DNA of 64,000 nt, taken from contig NZ_LR733413.1 of the NCBI RefSeq assembly GCF_902506345.1, positions 1,939,683 through 2,003,682 of the forward strand, in the 5' to 3' direction. The translations under genes were made by a program, and so were the position numbers. This DNA is from Flavobacterium sp. 9R (GTDB lineage Bacteria > Bacteroidota > Bacteroidia > Flavobacteriales > Flavobacteriaceae). The number at the start of each line of letters is the position of its first letter. The first letter of the stretch is position 1. Shown here one piece after another: positions 33,698 to 43,729 of this stretch. Below the pieces are notes generated by a model. That model did not search any database. It had not been told where the DNA came from and saw nothing but the letters and a program-made list of their open reading frames with translations.

Positions 33698-35605
33698 ATG
33701 ACTGCAATTCTAGATTTTTGGTGGGTATTTTTACTTGTTTTATCCATCGTTCTTTACAAATTTGTTTTAAGAGTTTTCTTTGGAATGGTTATCGTTCCCG
33801 AGGACAAAATTGGATTAGTAACAAAAAAATTCGTACTCTTTGGTGCGGATAAATCATTGCCTGACGGAAGAATTATAGCCACTAAAGGTGAAGCAGGTTT
33901 TCAAGCTCAAACACTAGCTCCAGGTTTGTATTGGGGAATGTGGATTTGGCAATTTTCAGTAGATATGACCCCATTTACTATTATCCCTGAAGGAAAAATT
34001 GGATTAGTGTTGAGTAAAGATGGTAAAGAAATTCCAACGGGACGCATCCTTGCAAGAAAAGTAGATAGCGACAACTTTCAAGACGCTACTGCTTTCTTAA
34101 CTAATGGTGGACAAAAAGGAAGACAATCCGCTTTTATAACCACTGGATCTTATCGTATCAATACCTTTTTGTTCGAAATTGTAATCGCCGAACAAATAAA
34201 GATTTTTGAAAATATGGTTGGAATTGTAACCGCATTAGATGGTGATCCAATTCCACAAGGACAAATTGCAGGTAAATATGTAGATGGTCATAATAATTTT
34301 CAAGATTTTGACTATTTCTTAGAACAAGGTGGAAATCGTGGTTTGCAACCTCAAGTAATGCTGGCAGGTTCCTACTACATCAATACTTGGGCAATACAAA
34401 TAGAACAAAACCCTATGACAGATGTGCCAATTGGTTATGTTGGAGTTGTCATTTCATATATCGGTGAAGACGGAAAAGATGTTACGGGAGACACCTTTAA
34501 ACACGGTAATATTGTATCAAAAGGGCAACGTGGTGTTTGGATGGAACCGTTTGGTCCAGGTAAATATGCTTTGAATAAATACACTACAAAACTTGAGCCT
34601 GTTCCAACAACAAACCTAGTACTAAACTGGGCAAATGCAAGAAGTGAATCACACGACCTTGATAAGAATCTATCAACAATTACCGTTCGTTCAAAAGATG
34701 GTTTCCCTTTTAATTTGGATGTAGCACAAATTATTCACGTTCCCGCGAACGAAGCACCAAAAGTTATTGCACGTTTTGGTAGTATGACCAACTTAGTGTC
34801 GCAAGTTTTGGAACCAACTATCGGTAACTATTTTAGAAACTCAGCGCAAGATAGCGATGTAATTTCATTCTTAAGTACTCGTAAAGAGCGTCAAGAATCA
34901 GCTAAAAATCATATCAAAGCAGTATTGGATGAATACAACGTAAATGCTGTCGACACCTTAATTGGTGATATCGTTCCTCCAGATTCTTTAATGAAAACGT
35001 TGACTGATAGAAAAATTGCGGAAGAGGAACAAAAAACCTATCAAACCCAAAGAATGGCGCAAGAACAACGTCAAGGTGTTGAAAAGGAAACAGCTATTGC
35101 TGATATGCAAAAAGAAATCGTAAAAGCCTCTCAAAGTGTTGAAATTGCTCAAAGAACTGCTGATGCGACAGTTAAAAAAGCAGAGGGAGACGCTACAAGT
35201 TTGAAACTTAATGTAAATGCAGAAGCTGAGGCTACTAAAATGCGTGCCAACGCAGAAGCAGAAGCTACTAAAGCAAGAGCTGGTGCACAAGCAGAAGCGA
35301 CTCGATTAAATGCTAGCGCAGAGGCTGAAAAAATTTCTAAAACTGGTTTAGCAGAAGCTGAAAAAATCAAGGCTATTGGTCAATCTACAGCTGAAGCGTA
35401 TCAATTACAGGTATCAGCTATGGGCGGTGATAACTTTACTAAATATAAAATTACCGAAGAAATTGGAAAAGGAAATATCAAAGTAATTCCTGATGTCTTA
35501 ATTTCAGGAACAAATGGTTCTGAAGGTGGAATCAGCGGCTTACTAGGTATGAAACTAATGGAGATGATGGATGCCAAAACTGACAAACCAGCTCCTAAAA
35601 AATAA
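33698..35605 (+). CDS. SPFH/flotillin-type membrane protein with four N-terminal beta repeats
   Basis: 635 residues: one membrane anchor (about 8-29), four repeats at about 33-95, 96-169, 170-242 and 243-306, an SPFH (band 7) domain about 307-430, a long coiled coil rich in Ala, Glu and Lys about 435-570 with 8-residue periods (NAEAEATK), and a Gly-rich tail. Each repeat opens with a P-E-x-K-I-G-L-V-type strand and has a G-x-Y-x-x-N turn; repeats 2 and 3 carry an extra NFQD...GG insert. Typical flotillins lack the repeats and are shorter. SPFH proteins form large ring or cage assemblies at membranes. The order repeats-SPFH-helix resembles major vault protein; that is an architectural comparison, not proven homology. 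Single gene ending in a bidirectional terminator. Confidence 0.88.
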   Translation: MTAILDFWWVFLLVLSIVLYKFVLRVFFGMVIVPEDKIGLVTKKFVLFGADKSLPDGRIIATKGEAGFQAQTLAPGLYWGMWIWQFSVDMTPFTIIPEGKIGLVLSKDGKEIPTGRILARKVDSDNFQDATAFLTNGGQKGRQSAFITTGSYRINTFLFEIVIAEQIKIFENMVGIVTALDGDPIPQGQIAGKYVDGHNNFQDFDYFLEQGGNRGLQPQVMLAGSYYINTWAIQIEQNPMTDVPIGYVGVVISYIGEDGKDVTGDTFKHGNIVSKGQRGVWMEPFGPGKYALNKYTTKLEPVPTTNLVLNWANARSESHDLDKNLSTITVRSKDGFPFNLDVAQIIHVPANEAPKVIARFGSMTNLVSQVLEPTIGNYFRNSAQDSDVISFLSTRKERQESAKNHIKAVLDEYNVNAVDTLIGDIVPPDSLMKTLTDRKIAEEEQKTYQTQRMAQEQRQGVEKETAIADMQKEIVKASQSVEIAQRTADATVKKAEGDATSLKLNVNAEAEATKMRANAEAEATKARAGAQAEATRLNASAEAEKISKTGLAEAEKIKAIGQSTAEAYQLQVSAMGGDNFTKYKITEEIGKGNIKVIPDVLISGTNGSEGGISGLLGMKLMEMMDAKTDKPAPKK

Positions 35606-35622
35606 TTTTTTTGATCCCAGTG

Positions 35623-35656
35623 AATAAGCCGTCTCATTTGAGACGGCTTATTTTTT
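35623..35656. terminator. Bidirectional terminator between the SPFH and DUF885 genes
   Basis: Perfect 14-base stem AATAAGCCGTCTCA / TGAGACGGCTTATT, flanked by A-rich and T-rich runs, between convergent gene ends. Confidence 0.93.
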
Positions 35657-35666
35657 ATCAATTAAT

Positions 35667-37349
35667 TTAGTCTAAAAATTTCCATTTAGGAGACGCTTCT
35701 TTTTTTAACTCTTCACCCGTTAAAATGGCTTTAACAATTTCTACTGGCATTGCATTGTTCTGTAAAATCGTATCATGAAATTCTTTTTCAGACATTTTAC
35801 CAGAATCCACTAATTGTTTTCTTAAACTGTAAAATTGTAGACCTCCGGTCATATAAGCAATTTGGTAAAGTGGCCCATACCCTCCCATAAAGGAACGACG
35901 TACCTCAGCAGCAGCATTGGCTCTTTCGTGTCCTACTTTGTCAACCAAAAAATCGATACATTGTTGTGGTGTCATTTTTTCTAAATGATAATTCAAAGAG
36001 AAAATGATTCGAGCACAACGGTGCATTCTCCAGAAAAGCATCCCTATTTTTTCTTCTGGAGTTCTAGGAAATTGTTTATCCCATAAATTAAATTCCCAAT
36101 ACAATGCCCAACCTTCAATCCAAAAAGGAGTTTGAAAAAGCGTCCTGTAGGGTTTGTAGCGATCCATCATAAAAATCTGTAAATGATGCCCAGGAATTAA
36201 TTCATGTTGTACCGTAGCTCTAGAAAAATAAGGATTATTACCTCGCATACTCATCATTTTATCATCATATTCCATACCCGCAGTTGGATAAGCAATTTGA
36301 ATCACTTCGCCACCTAAAAAGAAAGGACTAATTTTTTGTGCTTCGGCTGAGAGCATCGTCATACGCCAAGTTTCTTTGGCTAATGGCGGAACTGTGATTA
36401 AATTTCTATCTTCGATAAACTGAACGGCTTCATTCGCCAAATGATTAACATCTTCTTGCCATTGTCCTGGCGCCACATAAGATTGCTTAACTTTTTCTAA
36501 AGCTTTTTTCCAATCCTTACCAAAGCCCATTGTTTGAGAAGCCTTAAGCATTTCATTTTCGCACCAGGCAAATTGTTTGTTGGCTTCTTCAATCAGTTGC
36601 TCTGGTGTATAGGCAATAAATTCAAACTTTAAATCTTTAAGTAAAGCTTCTCTACCCAGCGGTTTTCCAATAATTCCACTACCATCATCCTTTACAGAGG
36701 AATTTATATAATTTTGACGTACCGCTGATTCATATTCTCCCAAGGTTTTCATTAATTTTTGATGCGGTTGCTGCATCCACCACATAAAATCAGGATTGTA
36801 TTCATTGTAAAAAGCAAACGATTCTTCTGTCGCATTGATTAACGACTTAATCACTTTTGCAGCTAAATCAGCATTTTGCCAGTTACTAAAAGGCTTTGTG
36901 TTTTTTATAGAATTGATCTCATTGCGAAATGCTTTCTCCGTAGCATCAAAAACTCCAGCTAATTGACTCGATTTTGGGGTGATTCCTGATTTTCTTTTTT
37001 CATTAAAATCATATATCTCTTTTGCCTTTTCTGCAACAAATTTTACACTATCAAATTCTTTTTGTGCTAATTGATGAAAACAGGTGCTTTTTTCGATGTA
37101 ATTGCGAAGTAAAACATAATCTACTTTTTGCTCTTTGGTCAAGGAATTAAAATCTATGGTTTCTAATTTTACTTTCCAATCGGAATAAAATTGTGTGAAA
37201 CGAATAAAATAAGCATCCGAGAGATGGTTGGAAAATTTTCGTTGCAATGCCGATTTATCAGCTGAAAAAGTGGAAACAATTTCATTGAAATCAATGGCAT
37301 ACGAATGAACTGTGCAAAACAGAACAAAAAAAAGGGTTTTAAATTTCAT
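35667..37349 (-). CDS. Exported DUF885-family metallopeptidase-like protein
   Basis: 560 residues with a signal peptide (MKFKTLFFVLFCTVHSYA), so periplasmic or lipid-free exported. The DUF885 signature QHELIPGHHLQIFM provides a HExxGHH-type zinc motif, with a downstream EGWALYWEF glutamate. The domain is mostly helical. Related proteins act as carboxy- or amino-peptidases on short peptides; the specificity here is unknown. Convergent with the SPFH gene and upstream of it is a UbiA-like membrane protein gene on the same strand. Confidence 0.85.
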   Translation of the reverse strand: MKFKTLFFVLFCTVHSYAIDFNEIVSTFSADKSALQRKFSNHLSDAYFIRFTQFYSDWKVKLETIDFNSLTKEQKVDYVLLRNYIEKSTCFHQLAQKEFDSVKFVAEKAKEIYDFNEKRKSGITPKSSQLAGVFDATEKAFRNEINSIKNTKPFSNWQNADLAAKVIKSLINATEESFAFYNEYNPDFMWWMQQPHQKLMKTLGEYESAVRQNYINSSVKDDGSGIIGKPLGREALLKDLKFEFIAYTPEQLIEEANKQFAWCENEMLKASQTMGFGKDWKKALEKVKQSYVAPGQWQEDVNHLANEAVQFIEDRNLITVPPLAKETWRMTMLSAEAQKISPFFLGGEVIQIAYPTAGMEYDDKMMSMRGNNPYFSRATVQHELIPGHHLQIFMMDRYKPYRTLFQTPFWIEGWALYWEFNLWDKQFPRTPEEKIGMLFWRMHRCARIIFSLNYHLEKMTPQQCIDFLVDKVGHERANAAAEVRRSFMGGYGPLYQIAYMTGGLQFYSLRKQLVDSGKMSEKEFHDTILQNNAMPVEIVKAILTGEELKKEASPKWKFLD

Positions 37350-37411
37350 TGCTATTTATTTTGAAAACAGCCAAATTTAATCAATTAATGAAAGGTTTTT
37401 TAAAATAAATC

Positions 37412-38215
37412 TTACTTGTAAAGAATCCAAAAAATCCACCACACTATTGGAATAGCCTCCACCCAAAACAAAGTATAATAATGAGAACGTTTTTCATTGG
37501 CAAAAGCCAAAAAAAAGGCAGTGACTAGGATAAAAAAAAGAGAAAGTAAATTAAAGTTCCTGTTCAAAAAATCCAAAGCTAAAAAAAGAACCAACAAGCC
37601 AAAACCTAGGTTCTTAGTTCGCTCCACACCTATTTGCTGTGGTACGGTTTGTAATAAGGGATCATCGTTTTTTAAATCGACGATTTCAAAAATTAGGATG
37701 AGTACAAAAACCAAAAAAAACCGCTGCAAACCATAAACAAACACCATAACATCTAATGAAAAATTCCCTTCTAAAGCAGGCAAAAAAACAGTAGTCAGAG
37801 CCCAACACAAAGACACGATATAAATTTTAATGCCTTTCCAATTCCTGGCATTGCTTCGATTAGGAAAAAAAGGTAAAGCATACAATAAGGTGAGTATTAC
37901 AATGAAAAAAACTCCTAATTGCGTCTGGAATCGAAGCTGAAAGCAATAGTAAAGCAATCCCAAAAAAACGAGCCCACTAAACACAGCAATTGCTTTTAAT
38001 TCTTTTCGAATAGCATTTTTTCTCCTCCTAATTAATGACTCATACTTAACAAAATTGTAGGCAAAAACAGTCCCTAAAAAAACAAATAATGCCAAAGAAA
38101 AAGGTAAAGAAAAAAATAACTGTTGTTGAGTAATACAAAACAAAGCCAAACAAGACAAGCCCACGTGAATACTGCTATTGATGTAAAAACGAAATAAATG
38201 TCTGAAAATCTTCAT
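37412..38215 (-). CDS. UbiA-like integral membrane protein
   Basis: 267 residues with about seven to eight hydrophobic segments. The pattern resembles UbiA prenyltransferases: an acidic second motif EIVDLKNDDPLLQTVPQQIG is present, followed by a Thr-Pro-like turn and a G-x-x-x-T stretch. The usual first Asp-rich motif (NDxxDxxxD) is only partly kept as YNFVKYESL, with no Asp, so prenyltransferase activity is doubtful. No partner gene indicates the pathway. It may be a divergent family of its own. It lies 62 bases upstream of the DUF885 gene. Confidence 0.6.
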   Translation of the reverse strand: MKIFRHLFRFYINSSIHVGLSCLALFCITQQQLFFSLPFSLALFVFLGTVFAYNFVKYESLIRRRKNAIRKELKAIAVFSGLVFLGLLYYCFQLRFQTQLGVFFIVILTLLYALPFFPNRSNARNWKGIKIYIVSLCWALTTVFLPALEGNFSLDVMVFVYGLQRFFLVFVLILIFEIVDLKNDDPLLQTVPQQIGVERTKNLGFGLLVLFLALDFLNRNFNLLSLFFILVTAFFLAFANEKRSHYYTLFWVEAIPIVWWIFWILYK

Positions 38216-38311
38216 TAAACAAAATTAATCAATTGTAAACAAATAGCGGTTTTAGTTGAAAAATCAATAAAAAATACCCAACAAAATACGTCTTGAATTA
38301 TTAATAATACT

Positions 38312-38319
38312 TATTTTTG
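38312..38319 (+). promoter_or_regulatory. -7 element of the gcvP promoter (TAttTTTG)
   Basis: TATTTTTG with a TTG 16 bases upstream (38293-38295). The leader to the ATG at 38451 is about 125 bases. I looked for a glycine-riboswitch-like fold and saw none. Confidence 0.65.
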
Positions 38320-38450
38320 CACCACAAAAAAACAACACCTACTATTTTAATTCAAAAAAAGTCTGATGATTGTATAATCAAAAGTAATCCAAAACATTAC
38401 ACTACAGACCAATTTGTTTTAGAATATAAAAAAAACACTATTTAGTACAA

Positions 38451-41300
38451 ATGAGAACAGATGCTTTTGCTTTAAGACACATTGGTCCAAGAGAGAATGA
38501 CCTTCAACACATGTTGAAAACCATTGGAGTTGATTCTATAGAACGACTCGTTTATGAAACCCTTCCAGATGACATTCGTCTAAAAGCACCACTGCAATTG
38601 GATCCCGCAATGACAGAATATGAATTTGCGAATCACATTCAAGAATTAGGTAATAAAAATAAAGTTTTCCAATCTTATATTGGTTTAGGATATCACCAAG
38701 CGATTGTTCCTGCTGTTATTCAAAGAAATATTTTTGAAAACCCAGGATGGTACACCGCTTACACTCCTTACCAAGCCGAAATCGCGCAAGGTCGTTTGGA
38801 AGCTATTTTGAATTTTCAAACTATGGTTATTGAATTAACTGGAATGGAAATCGCCAATGCCTCACTTCTTGATGAAGGTACAGCAGCAGCTGAGGCTATG
38901 GCTTTACTTTTTGATGTAAGAACCCGCGATCAAAAGAAAAACAATACCAACAAATTCTTCGTTTCTGAAGAAATTTTACCACAGACTTTATCGGTTTTAC
39001 AAACACGTTCTACACCAATCGGAATAGAATTGGTAGTGGGTAACCACGAAACTTTCGAATTCTCGGAAGACTTTTTTGGAGCTATGTTGCAATATCCAGG
39101 TAAATTCGGTCAAGTATATGACTATTCACAGTTTATTTCAAAAGCAGCAGCTAACGAAATAAAAGTAGCCGTTGCAGCAGACATTTTAAGTTTAACAAAA
39201 TTGACGCCTCCAGGCGAAATGGGAGCAGCTGTAGTGATTGGTACTACACAACGTTTCGGAATTCCATTAGGATATGGTGGACCTCACGCAGCGTATTTTG
39301 CTACCAAAAACGAATACAAACGCTCTATGCCAGGCCGTATTATCGGAGTAACTATTGATGCGAACGGAAATAGAGCATTGAGAATGGCTTTAGGAACTCG
39401 TGAACAACACATCAAACGTGAAAAAGCTACCTCAAATATCTGTACAGCACAAGTTTTATTGTCTGTAATGGCAGGTATGTATGCAGTGTACCACGGACCT
39501 AAAGGTTTACGCTATATCGCTAATAAAGTACACGCCGTGGCTGCAACAACAGCAAACGAATTGACTAAATTAGGTTACGAGCAAACCAACAGCGCTTTCT
39601 TCGATACCATTGTAGTGAAAGCTGAGGCTCAAAAAATAAAAGCATTAGCAGAACAAAACAATATCAACTTCTTCTATATCGACGAAGCAACAGTTTCTAT
39701 TGCATTCAACGAAACCACTAGTATCGAAGACGTAGCCAAAATTGTTAGCATTTTCGCTGCCGCAAAAGGAACTCAAGCTCCTGAAATTACTGAATTAACA
39801 GTAACCAACCACTTCCCAGAAGCATTGAACAGAACGTCTTCGTTTTTACAACACGATGTTTTCAATAAATACCATTCTGAATCAGCTATGATGCGTTACA
39901 TCAAAATGCTAGAGCGTAAAGATTTATCATTGAACCATTCGATGATTTCTTTAGGCTCTTGTACAATGAAATTGAACGCAGCTTCAGAAATGTTGCCACT
40001 TAGCAATCCACAATGGAATAACATTCATCCTTTTGCTCCACTAGATCAAGCTCAAGGATACCAAGAAATGTTGCGCAAATTAGAACAACAATTAAATGTA
40101 ATCACAGGTTTTGCTGGTACTACTTTGCAACCTAACTCTGGTGCACAAGGAGAATATGCCGGATTAATGGTAATTCGTGCGTACCACCAATCCCGTGGAG
40201 ATCACCACAGAAACATCGCTTTGATTCCATCTTCAGCTCACGGAACCAACCCAGCTTCTGCAGCTATGGCAGGTATGAAAGTAGTGGTAACCAAAACTTT
40301 GGACAATGGAAACATTGACGTAGAAGATTTACGTGAAAAAGCGATGCTGCACAAAGACAACCTTTCTTGTTTGATGGTAACTTATCCATCTACACACGGG
40401 GTATTCGAAAGTGCTATCCAAGAAATCACCAAAATCATTCACGATAACGGTGGTCAAGTATATATGGACGGAGCAAATATGAACGCTCAAGTAGGTTTAA
40501 CCAATCCAGCAACTATTGGTGCGGATGTTTGCCACTTGAACTTACACAAAACCTTCGCTATTCCTCACGGTGGTGGTGGACCAGGTGTTGGACCAATTTG
40601 TGTAGCTCCTCAATTGGTTCCATTTTTACCAACAAACCCAGTAATTCCAACTGGAGGAGAACATGCAATTACCGCTATTTCTGCTGCACCATGGGGATCT
40701 GCTTTAGTTTGCTTGATTTCTTACGGATACATTTCAATGTTAGGTGCTGAGGGATTAAAATCAGCAACGGAACACGCAATTTTAAATGCCAACTACATCA
40801 AAGAAAAATTAAACGGTCACTATGACACGTTATATTCTGGTGAAATGGGTCGTGCAGCTCACGAAATGATTTTGGAATGTCGTCCTTTCAAACAAAAAGG
40901 AATCGAAGTAACTGATATCGCTAAACGTTTGATGGATTATGGTTTCCATGCGCCAACCGTTTCTTTCCCAGTAGCAGGTACCTTAATGATCGAACCAACA
41001 GAAAGTGAAAACTTAGAAGAATTGGATCGTTTCTGTGACGCTATGATTTCCATCCGAAAAGAAATCGAAGCAGCAACTATCGAGGACAGTAATAATGTAT
41101 TGAAAAATTCACCACATACTTTAGCGATGCTAACAGCTGAAACTTGGGATTTCCCATACAGCAGAGAACAAGCGGCTTTTCCATTGGATTACATTGCTGA
41201 AAACAAATTCTGGCCTACTGTGCGCAGAGCCGATGACGCTTACGGAGATAGAAACCTAGTTTGTAGCTGTGCGCCTATCGAAGCGTATATGGAAAGTTAA
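38451..41300 (+). CDS. gcvP: Glycine dehydrogenase (decarboxylating), P-protein
   Basis: PLP enzyme of the glycine-cleavage system, 949 residues, single-chain fused form. The N-terminal half starts [17 protein letters not shown]; the PLP lysine is in [17 protein letters not shown], with the upstream GSCTMKLNA and [10 protein letters not shown] signatures. The T, H and L proteins are not in this window, so the gene is not part of a gcv operon here. It ends before a strong terminator. Confidence 0.97.
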   Translation: MRTDAFALRHIGPRENDLQHMLKTIGVDSIERLVYETLPDDIRLKAPLQLDPAMTEYEFANHIQELGNKNKVFQSYIGLGYHQAIVPAVIQRNIFENPGWYTAYTPYQAEIAQGRLEAILNFQTMVIELTGMEIANASLLDEGTAAAEAMALLFDVRTRDQKKNNTNKFFVSEEILPQTLSVLQTRSTPIGIELVVGNHETFEFSEDFFGAMLQYPGKFGQVYDYSQFISKAAANEIKVAVAADILSLTKLTPPGEMGAAVVIGTTQRFGIPLGYGGPHAAYFATKNEYKRSMPGRIIGVTIDANGNRALRMALGTREQHIKREKATSNICTAQVLLSVMAGMYAVYHGPKGLRYIANKVHAVAATTANELTKLGYEQTNSAFFDTIVVKAEAQKIKALAEQNNINFFYIDEATVSIAFNETTSIEDVAKIVSIFAAAKGTQAPEITELTVTNHFPEALNRTSSFLQHDVFNKYHSESAMMRYIKMLERKDLSLNHSMISLGSCTMKLNAASEMLPLSNPQWNNIHPFAPLDQAQGYQEMLRKLEQQLNVITGFAGTTLQPNSGAQGEYAGLMVIRAYHQSRGDHHRNIALIPSSAHGTNPASAAMAGMKVVVTKTLDNGNIDVEDLREKAMLHKDNLSCLMVTYPSTHGVFESAIQEITKIIHDNGGQVYMDGANMNAQVGLTNPATIGADVCHLNLHKTFAIPHGGGGPGVGPICVAPQLVPFLPTNPVIPTGGEHAITAISAAPWGSALVCLISYGYISMLGAEGLKSATEHAILNANYIKEKLNGHYDTLYSGEMGRAAHEMILECRPFKQKGIEVTDIAKRLMDYGFHAPTVSFPVAGTLMIEPTESENLEELDRFCDAMISIRKEIEAATIEDSNNVLKNSPHTLAMLTAETWDFPYSREQAAFPLDYIAENKFWPTVRRADDAYGDRNLVCSCAPIEAYMES

Positions 41301-41323
41301 AAAACAATAATTTTTACAACTAT

Positions 41324-41359
41324 AAAGCCCGACATAATTTTATTTGTCGGGCTTTTCTT
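41324..41359 (+). terminator. Terminator of gcvP
   Basis: Stem AAAGCCCGACA / TGTCGGGCTTT, 10-base loop, then a T-rich run. The remaining spacer to 41575 is AT-rich and shows no further feature. Confidence 0.92.
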
Positions 41360-41575
41360 TTTTTTAAATAAAAATAGTGCATAAAATCAAAAAAAATAGA
41401 AACTCCCGATTTCAATCGATTGAGATTTTCCAAAAAATACAGAATTCATTAAAAAATAAACAATAATTCAACAAAAAAAATGTTATTTGATAATTATATG
41501 CACGCATAGTAAATTTTATTGCTCGAATTACTTATTAATGATTAATTTAGCTAGGATTATACCAAAAATACCCTG

Positions 41576-42634
41576 ATGAAAATAAAAATAACAGGAATTG
41601 GAAGTTACATTCCAGCTCTAAAAATTCACAACACCGACTTTGATAAACATGTCTTTTTAAACGAAGACGGATCTGCCTTTGCCTATCCTAATGATGTAGT
41701 GATCAATAAATTTAAAGGAATTACAGGCATTGAACAACGTCGTTATGCAGAGGATCATTTAAACTCTTCGGACTTGGCTTATTTTGCTGCACAAAAAGCA
41801 ATTGAAGATGCCAAAATTGATCCGGAAACCATTGATTACATTATTTACGCACATAATTTTGGTGATGTCAATCACGGAACCATTCAAGCAGACACGCTCC
41901 CAAGTCTAGCGACAAGAGTAAAAAACAAATTACAAATCAAGAATCCAAAATGTGTGGCTTATGACATTCTTTTTGGTTGCCCTGGATGGATTGAAGGCGT
42001 ATTGCAAGCCAATGCCTTTATTACTTCTGGAATGGCCAAACGTTGTTTAGTTATTGGAGCCGAAACCCTATCAAGAGTAGTAGACGCACACGATAGAGAC
42101 TCTATGATTTATGCCGATGGTGCTGGAGCAGCTATTATCGAAGGCTCAGATTCTGAAACGGGAATGCTGTCTTACGAAAGTGGTACTTTTGCCATAGACG
42201 AAGCCAATTATCTGTTTTTTGGTAAATCATACAATCAAGATTTGAATCCCAACACGCGCTATATCAAAATGTATGGCCGCAAAATATACGAATTTGCCCT
42301 AAGCAAAGTTCCTGCTGCAATGAAAAGTTGTTTGGACAAAAGCGGTATCGAAATCAATCAAGTCAAAAAAATATTGATTCATCAAGCCAATGAAAAAATG
42401 GACGAAGCCATCATTCACCGTTTTTACAAACTCTATGGACAAACACCGCCTAAAGACATTATGCCAATGAGCATCAACGAACTAGGGAACAGTAGTGTTG
42501 CAACCGTTCCAACTTTATACGACTTATTGACGAAAGGTCAAATCGAAAACCACGAAATCCATAAAGGAGACGTTATTATGTTTGCCTCAGTAGGCGCTGG
42601 TATGAATGTCAATGCCTTTGTATATCGCTACTAG
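41576..42634 (+). CDS. 3-oxoacyl-ACP synthase III-like enzyme
   Basis: KAS III-type thiolase-fold condensing enzyme of 352 residues. Catalytic Cys in DILFGCPGWIEGV, His in KILIHQANEKMDEA, Asn in ELGNSSVATVP. The first two residues after the Cys and the N-terminal extension differ from the short housekeeping FabH, so the acyl substrate may be a special starter rather than acetyl-CoA. No fatty-acid genes adjoin it. Downstream comes a long spacer with repeat elements. Confidence 0.87.
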   Translation: MKIKITGIGSYIPALKIHNTDFDKHVFLNEDGSAFAYPNDVVINKFKGITGIEQRRYAEDHLNSSDLAYFAAQKAIEDAKIDPETIDYIIYAHNFGDVNHGTIQADTLPSLATRVKNKLQIKNPKCVAYDILFGCPGWIEGVLQANAFITSGMAKRCLVIGAETLSRVVDAHDRDSMIYADGAGAAIIEGSDSETGMLSYESGTFAIDEANYLFFGKSYNQDLNPNTRYIKMYGRKIYEFALSKVPAAMKSCLDKSGIEINQVKKILIHQANEKMDEAIIHRFYKLYGQTPPKDIMPMSINELGNSSVATVPTLYDLLTKGQIENHEIHKGDVIMFASVGAGMNVNAFVYRY

Positions 42635-42710
42635 TAGTCATTAGTAACTAGCCCTAAGTCCTTAGCTCAAATTGTGCTAATCACTAATCACTATGGACTA
42701 ATCACTATTT
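42635..42710 (+). repeat. Stuttering low-complexity spacer (ACTAATCACTA words)
   Basis: The spacer after the KAS III gene consists of imperfect copies of words such as AGTCATTAGTAACTAG and ACTAATCACTATGGACTAATC. It is non-coding and joins directly to hairpin element copy 3. Confidence 0.6.
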
Positions 42711-42856
42711 TTCAGGAGCCAATCCAGCTATCCACTACAAGTCCTCGCCCTGGAGTTTATTTTTACAAGGCGCCTCAAGAGCTTCTTTTAGTCGCTTTGA
42801 TGCACCAGCAAAAATTAAACTGCAGTGCTGTGGGCTTTTCGTTTTTATCTGGGCTA
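42711..42856 (-). repeat. Dispersed hairpin element, copy 3
   Basis: Read on the minus strand it starts TAGCCCAGATAAAAACG, has the central AGCGACTAAAAGAAGCTC, and ends CGAGGACTTGTAGTGGATAG, then CTGGATTGGCTCCTGAA, matching copy 1 to its last bases. Its variable arms around AGTTTAA and ATAAACT can pair. It lies between the KAS III gene and a methyltransferase gene. Confidence 0.87.
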
Positions 42857-42887
42857 TACAATGCAGGGCATTCATTTAAAAAAAGTA

Positions 42888-43019
42888 GCCACTAATGCGC
42901 AAATTGCTTAAACAATTTCTTGAAATTGATGGTAAATTTTACAAATAATACGATAAATATGAATTTGTGGAATCAAAACGCATTCAAATTTGTGCTGAAT
43001 TAGTGTAATTTGTGGCAAA
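42888..43019. repeat. Spacer with facing GCCACtAAT... and ...ATTAGTGtAATTTGTGGC words
   Basis: GCCACTAATGCGCAAATT (42888) and the roughly inverted ATTAGTGTAATTTGTGGC (about 42999-43016) face each other about 90 bases apart. Similar words (ATTTGTGACAAAATAATCACGAATT) occur at about 8717-8741. Non-coding and of unknown role. Confidence 0.55.
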
Positions 43020-43072
43020 ATAGTTAAAAGAGAACACCCTATTTACAATGCCTTCAAAACACATATAATTTG

Positions 43073-43080
43073 TATATTTG
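43073..43080 (+). promoter_or_regulatory. -7 element of the methyltransferase gene (TAtaTTTG)
   Basis: TATATTTG 33 bases before the ATG at 43114. A longer in-frame extension starting at 43078 would begin inside this element and is rejected. Confidence 0.75.
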
Positions 43081-43113
43081 CGCCTTGTTTCCAAAAGGTC
43101 AACACCCATAACT

Positions 43114-43635
43114 ATGTACGAAAAAACATTTCCCAATAAACGATTCAAGCATACTTTAGAATTTTTACAAAAACACATCACTACCCAAGAAACCATTTTT
43201 GATTTAGGAGTTCCAAACCCTTTCTCAAAAATTATGGAAGAAAATGGATATACTGTAAAAAACACTACTGGCGAGGATTTAGACAACAATCAAAACGCCT
43301 TACAAACTGAAGACTATACGGTTTTTACTGCCTTCGAAATCTTTGAACATTTATTGAATCCTTATACTGTTTTACAAAATGTAAAATGCGACAAATTATT
43401 AATTTCAATCCCCCTTCGTTTATGGTTTTCACCCGCTTATCGCAGCAAAACTGATATGTGGGACAGACATTACCACGAATTTGAAGATTGGCAATTGGAC
43501 TGGTTGCTAGAAAAAACAGGCTGGAAAATTATCGCAAGAGAAAAATTCACACATCCCGTAAAAAAAATAGGATTCCGTCCGCTATTGCGTTTTTTTACAC
43601 CAAGATACTATATTGTTTACGCTGAACGAGCCTAA
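43114..43635 (+). CDS. Class I-like SAM-dependent methyltransferase
   Basis: 173 residues. The motif I region is IFDLGVPNPFSKIMEENGY, with the glycines of the usual D-x-G-x-G pattern only partly kept; the post-motif EIFEHLLNPYTVLQNV is typical of small Methyltransf_11/23-type proteins. WDRHYHEFEDWQLDWLLEKT follows, a pattern seen in methyltransferases linked to polysaccharide synthesis. It is followed by a family 2 glycosyltransferase gene, so a surface-glycan role is plausible. Substrate unknown. Confidence 0.75.
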   Translation: MYEKTFPNKRFKHTLEFLQKHITTQETIFDLGVPNPFSKIMEENGYTVKNTTGEDLDNNQNALQTEDYTVFTAFEIFEHLLNPYTVLQNVKCDKLLISIPLRLWFSPAYRSKTDMWDRHYHEFEDWQLDWLLEKTGWKIIAREKFTHPVKKIGFRPLLRFFTPRYYIVYAERA

Positions 43636-43649
43636 AAACAAATCACAAA

Positions 43650-43725
43650 AATGAAATTCCAATTTCCAATTTTGGACTCATCCAATCATTAGGAATTTGG
43701 AATTTTAAAATTTTGGAATTTTATT
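43650..43725 (+). repeat. Low-complexity spacer of GGAATTT / AAATTCC words
   Basis: AAATTCCAATTTCCAATTTT and the partly inverted GGAATTTGGAATTTTAAAAT fill the gap between methyltransferase and glycosyltransferase genes and could form a long weak hairpin. Related words occur at 16496-16530 and 47880-47910. Confidence 0.6.
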
Positions 43726-43729
43726 TTTT

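Noticed and set aside
38320..38450. Possible riboswitch in the gcvP leader
   Set aside because: No glycine-aptamer-like conserved purine segments or stable stems were visible in this AT-rich leader.
43078..43113. Longer N-terminus of the methyltransferase
   Set aside because: It would start within the TAtaTTTG promoter element.
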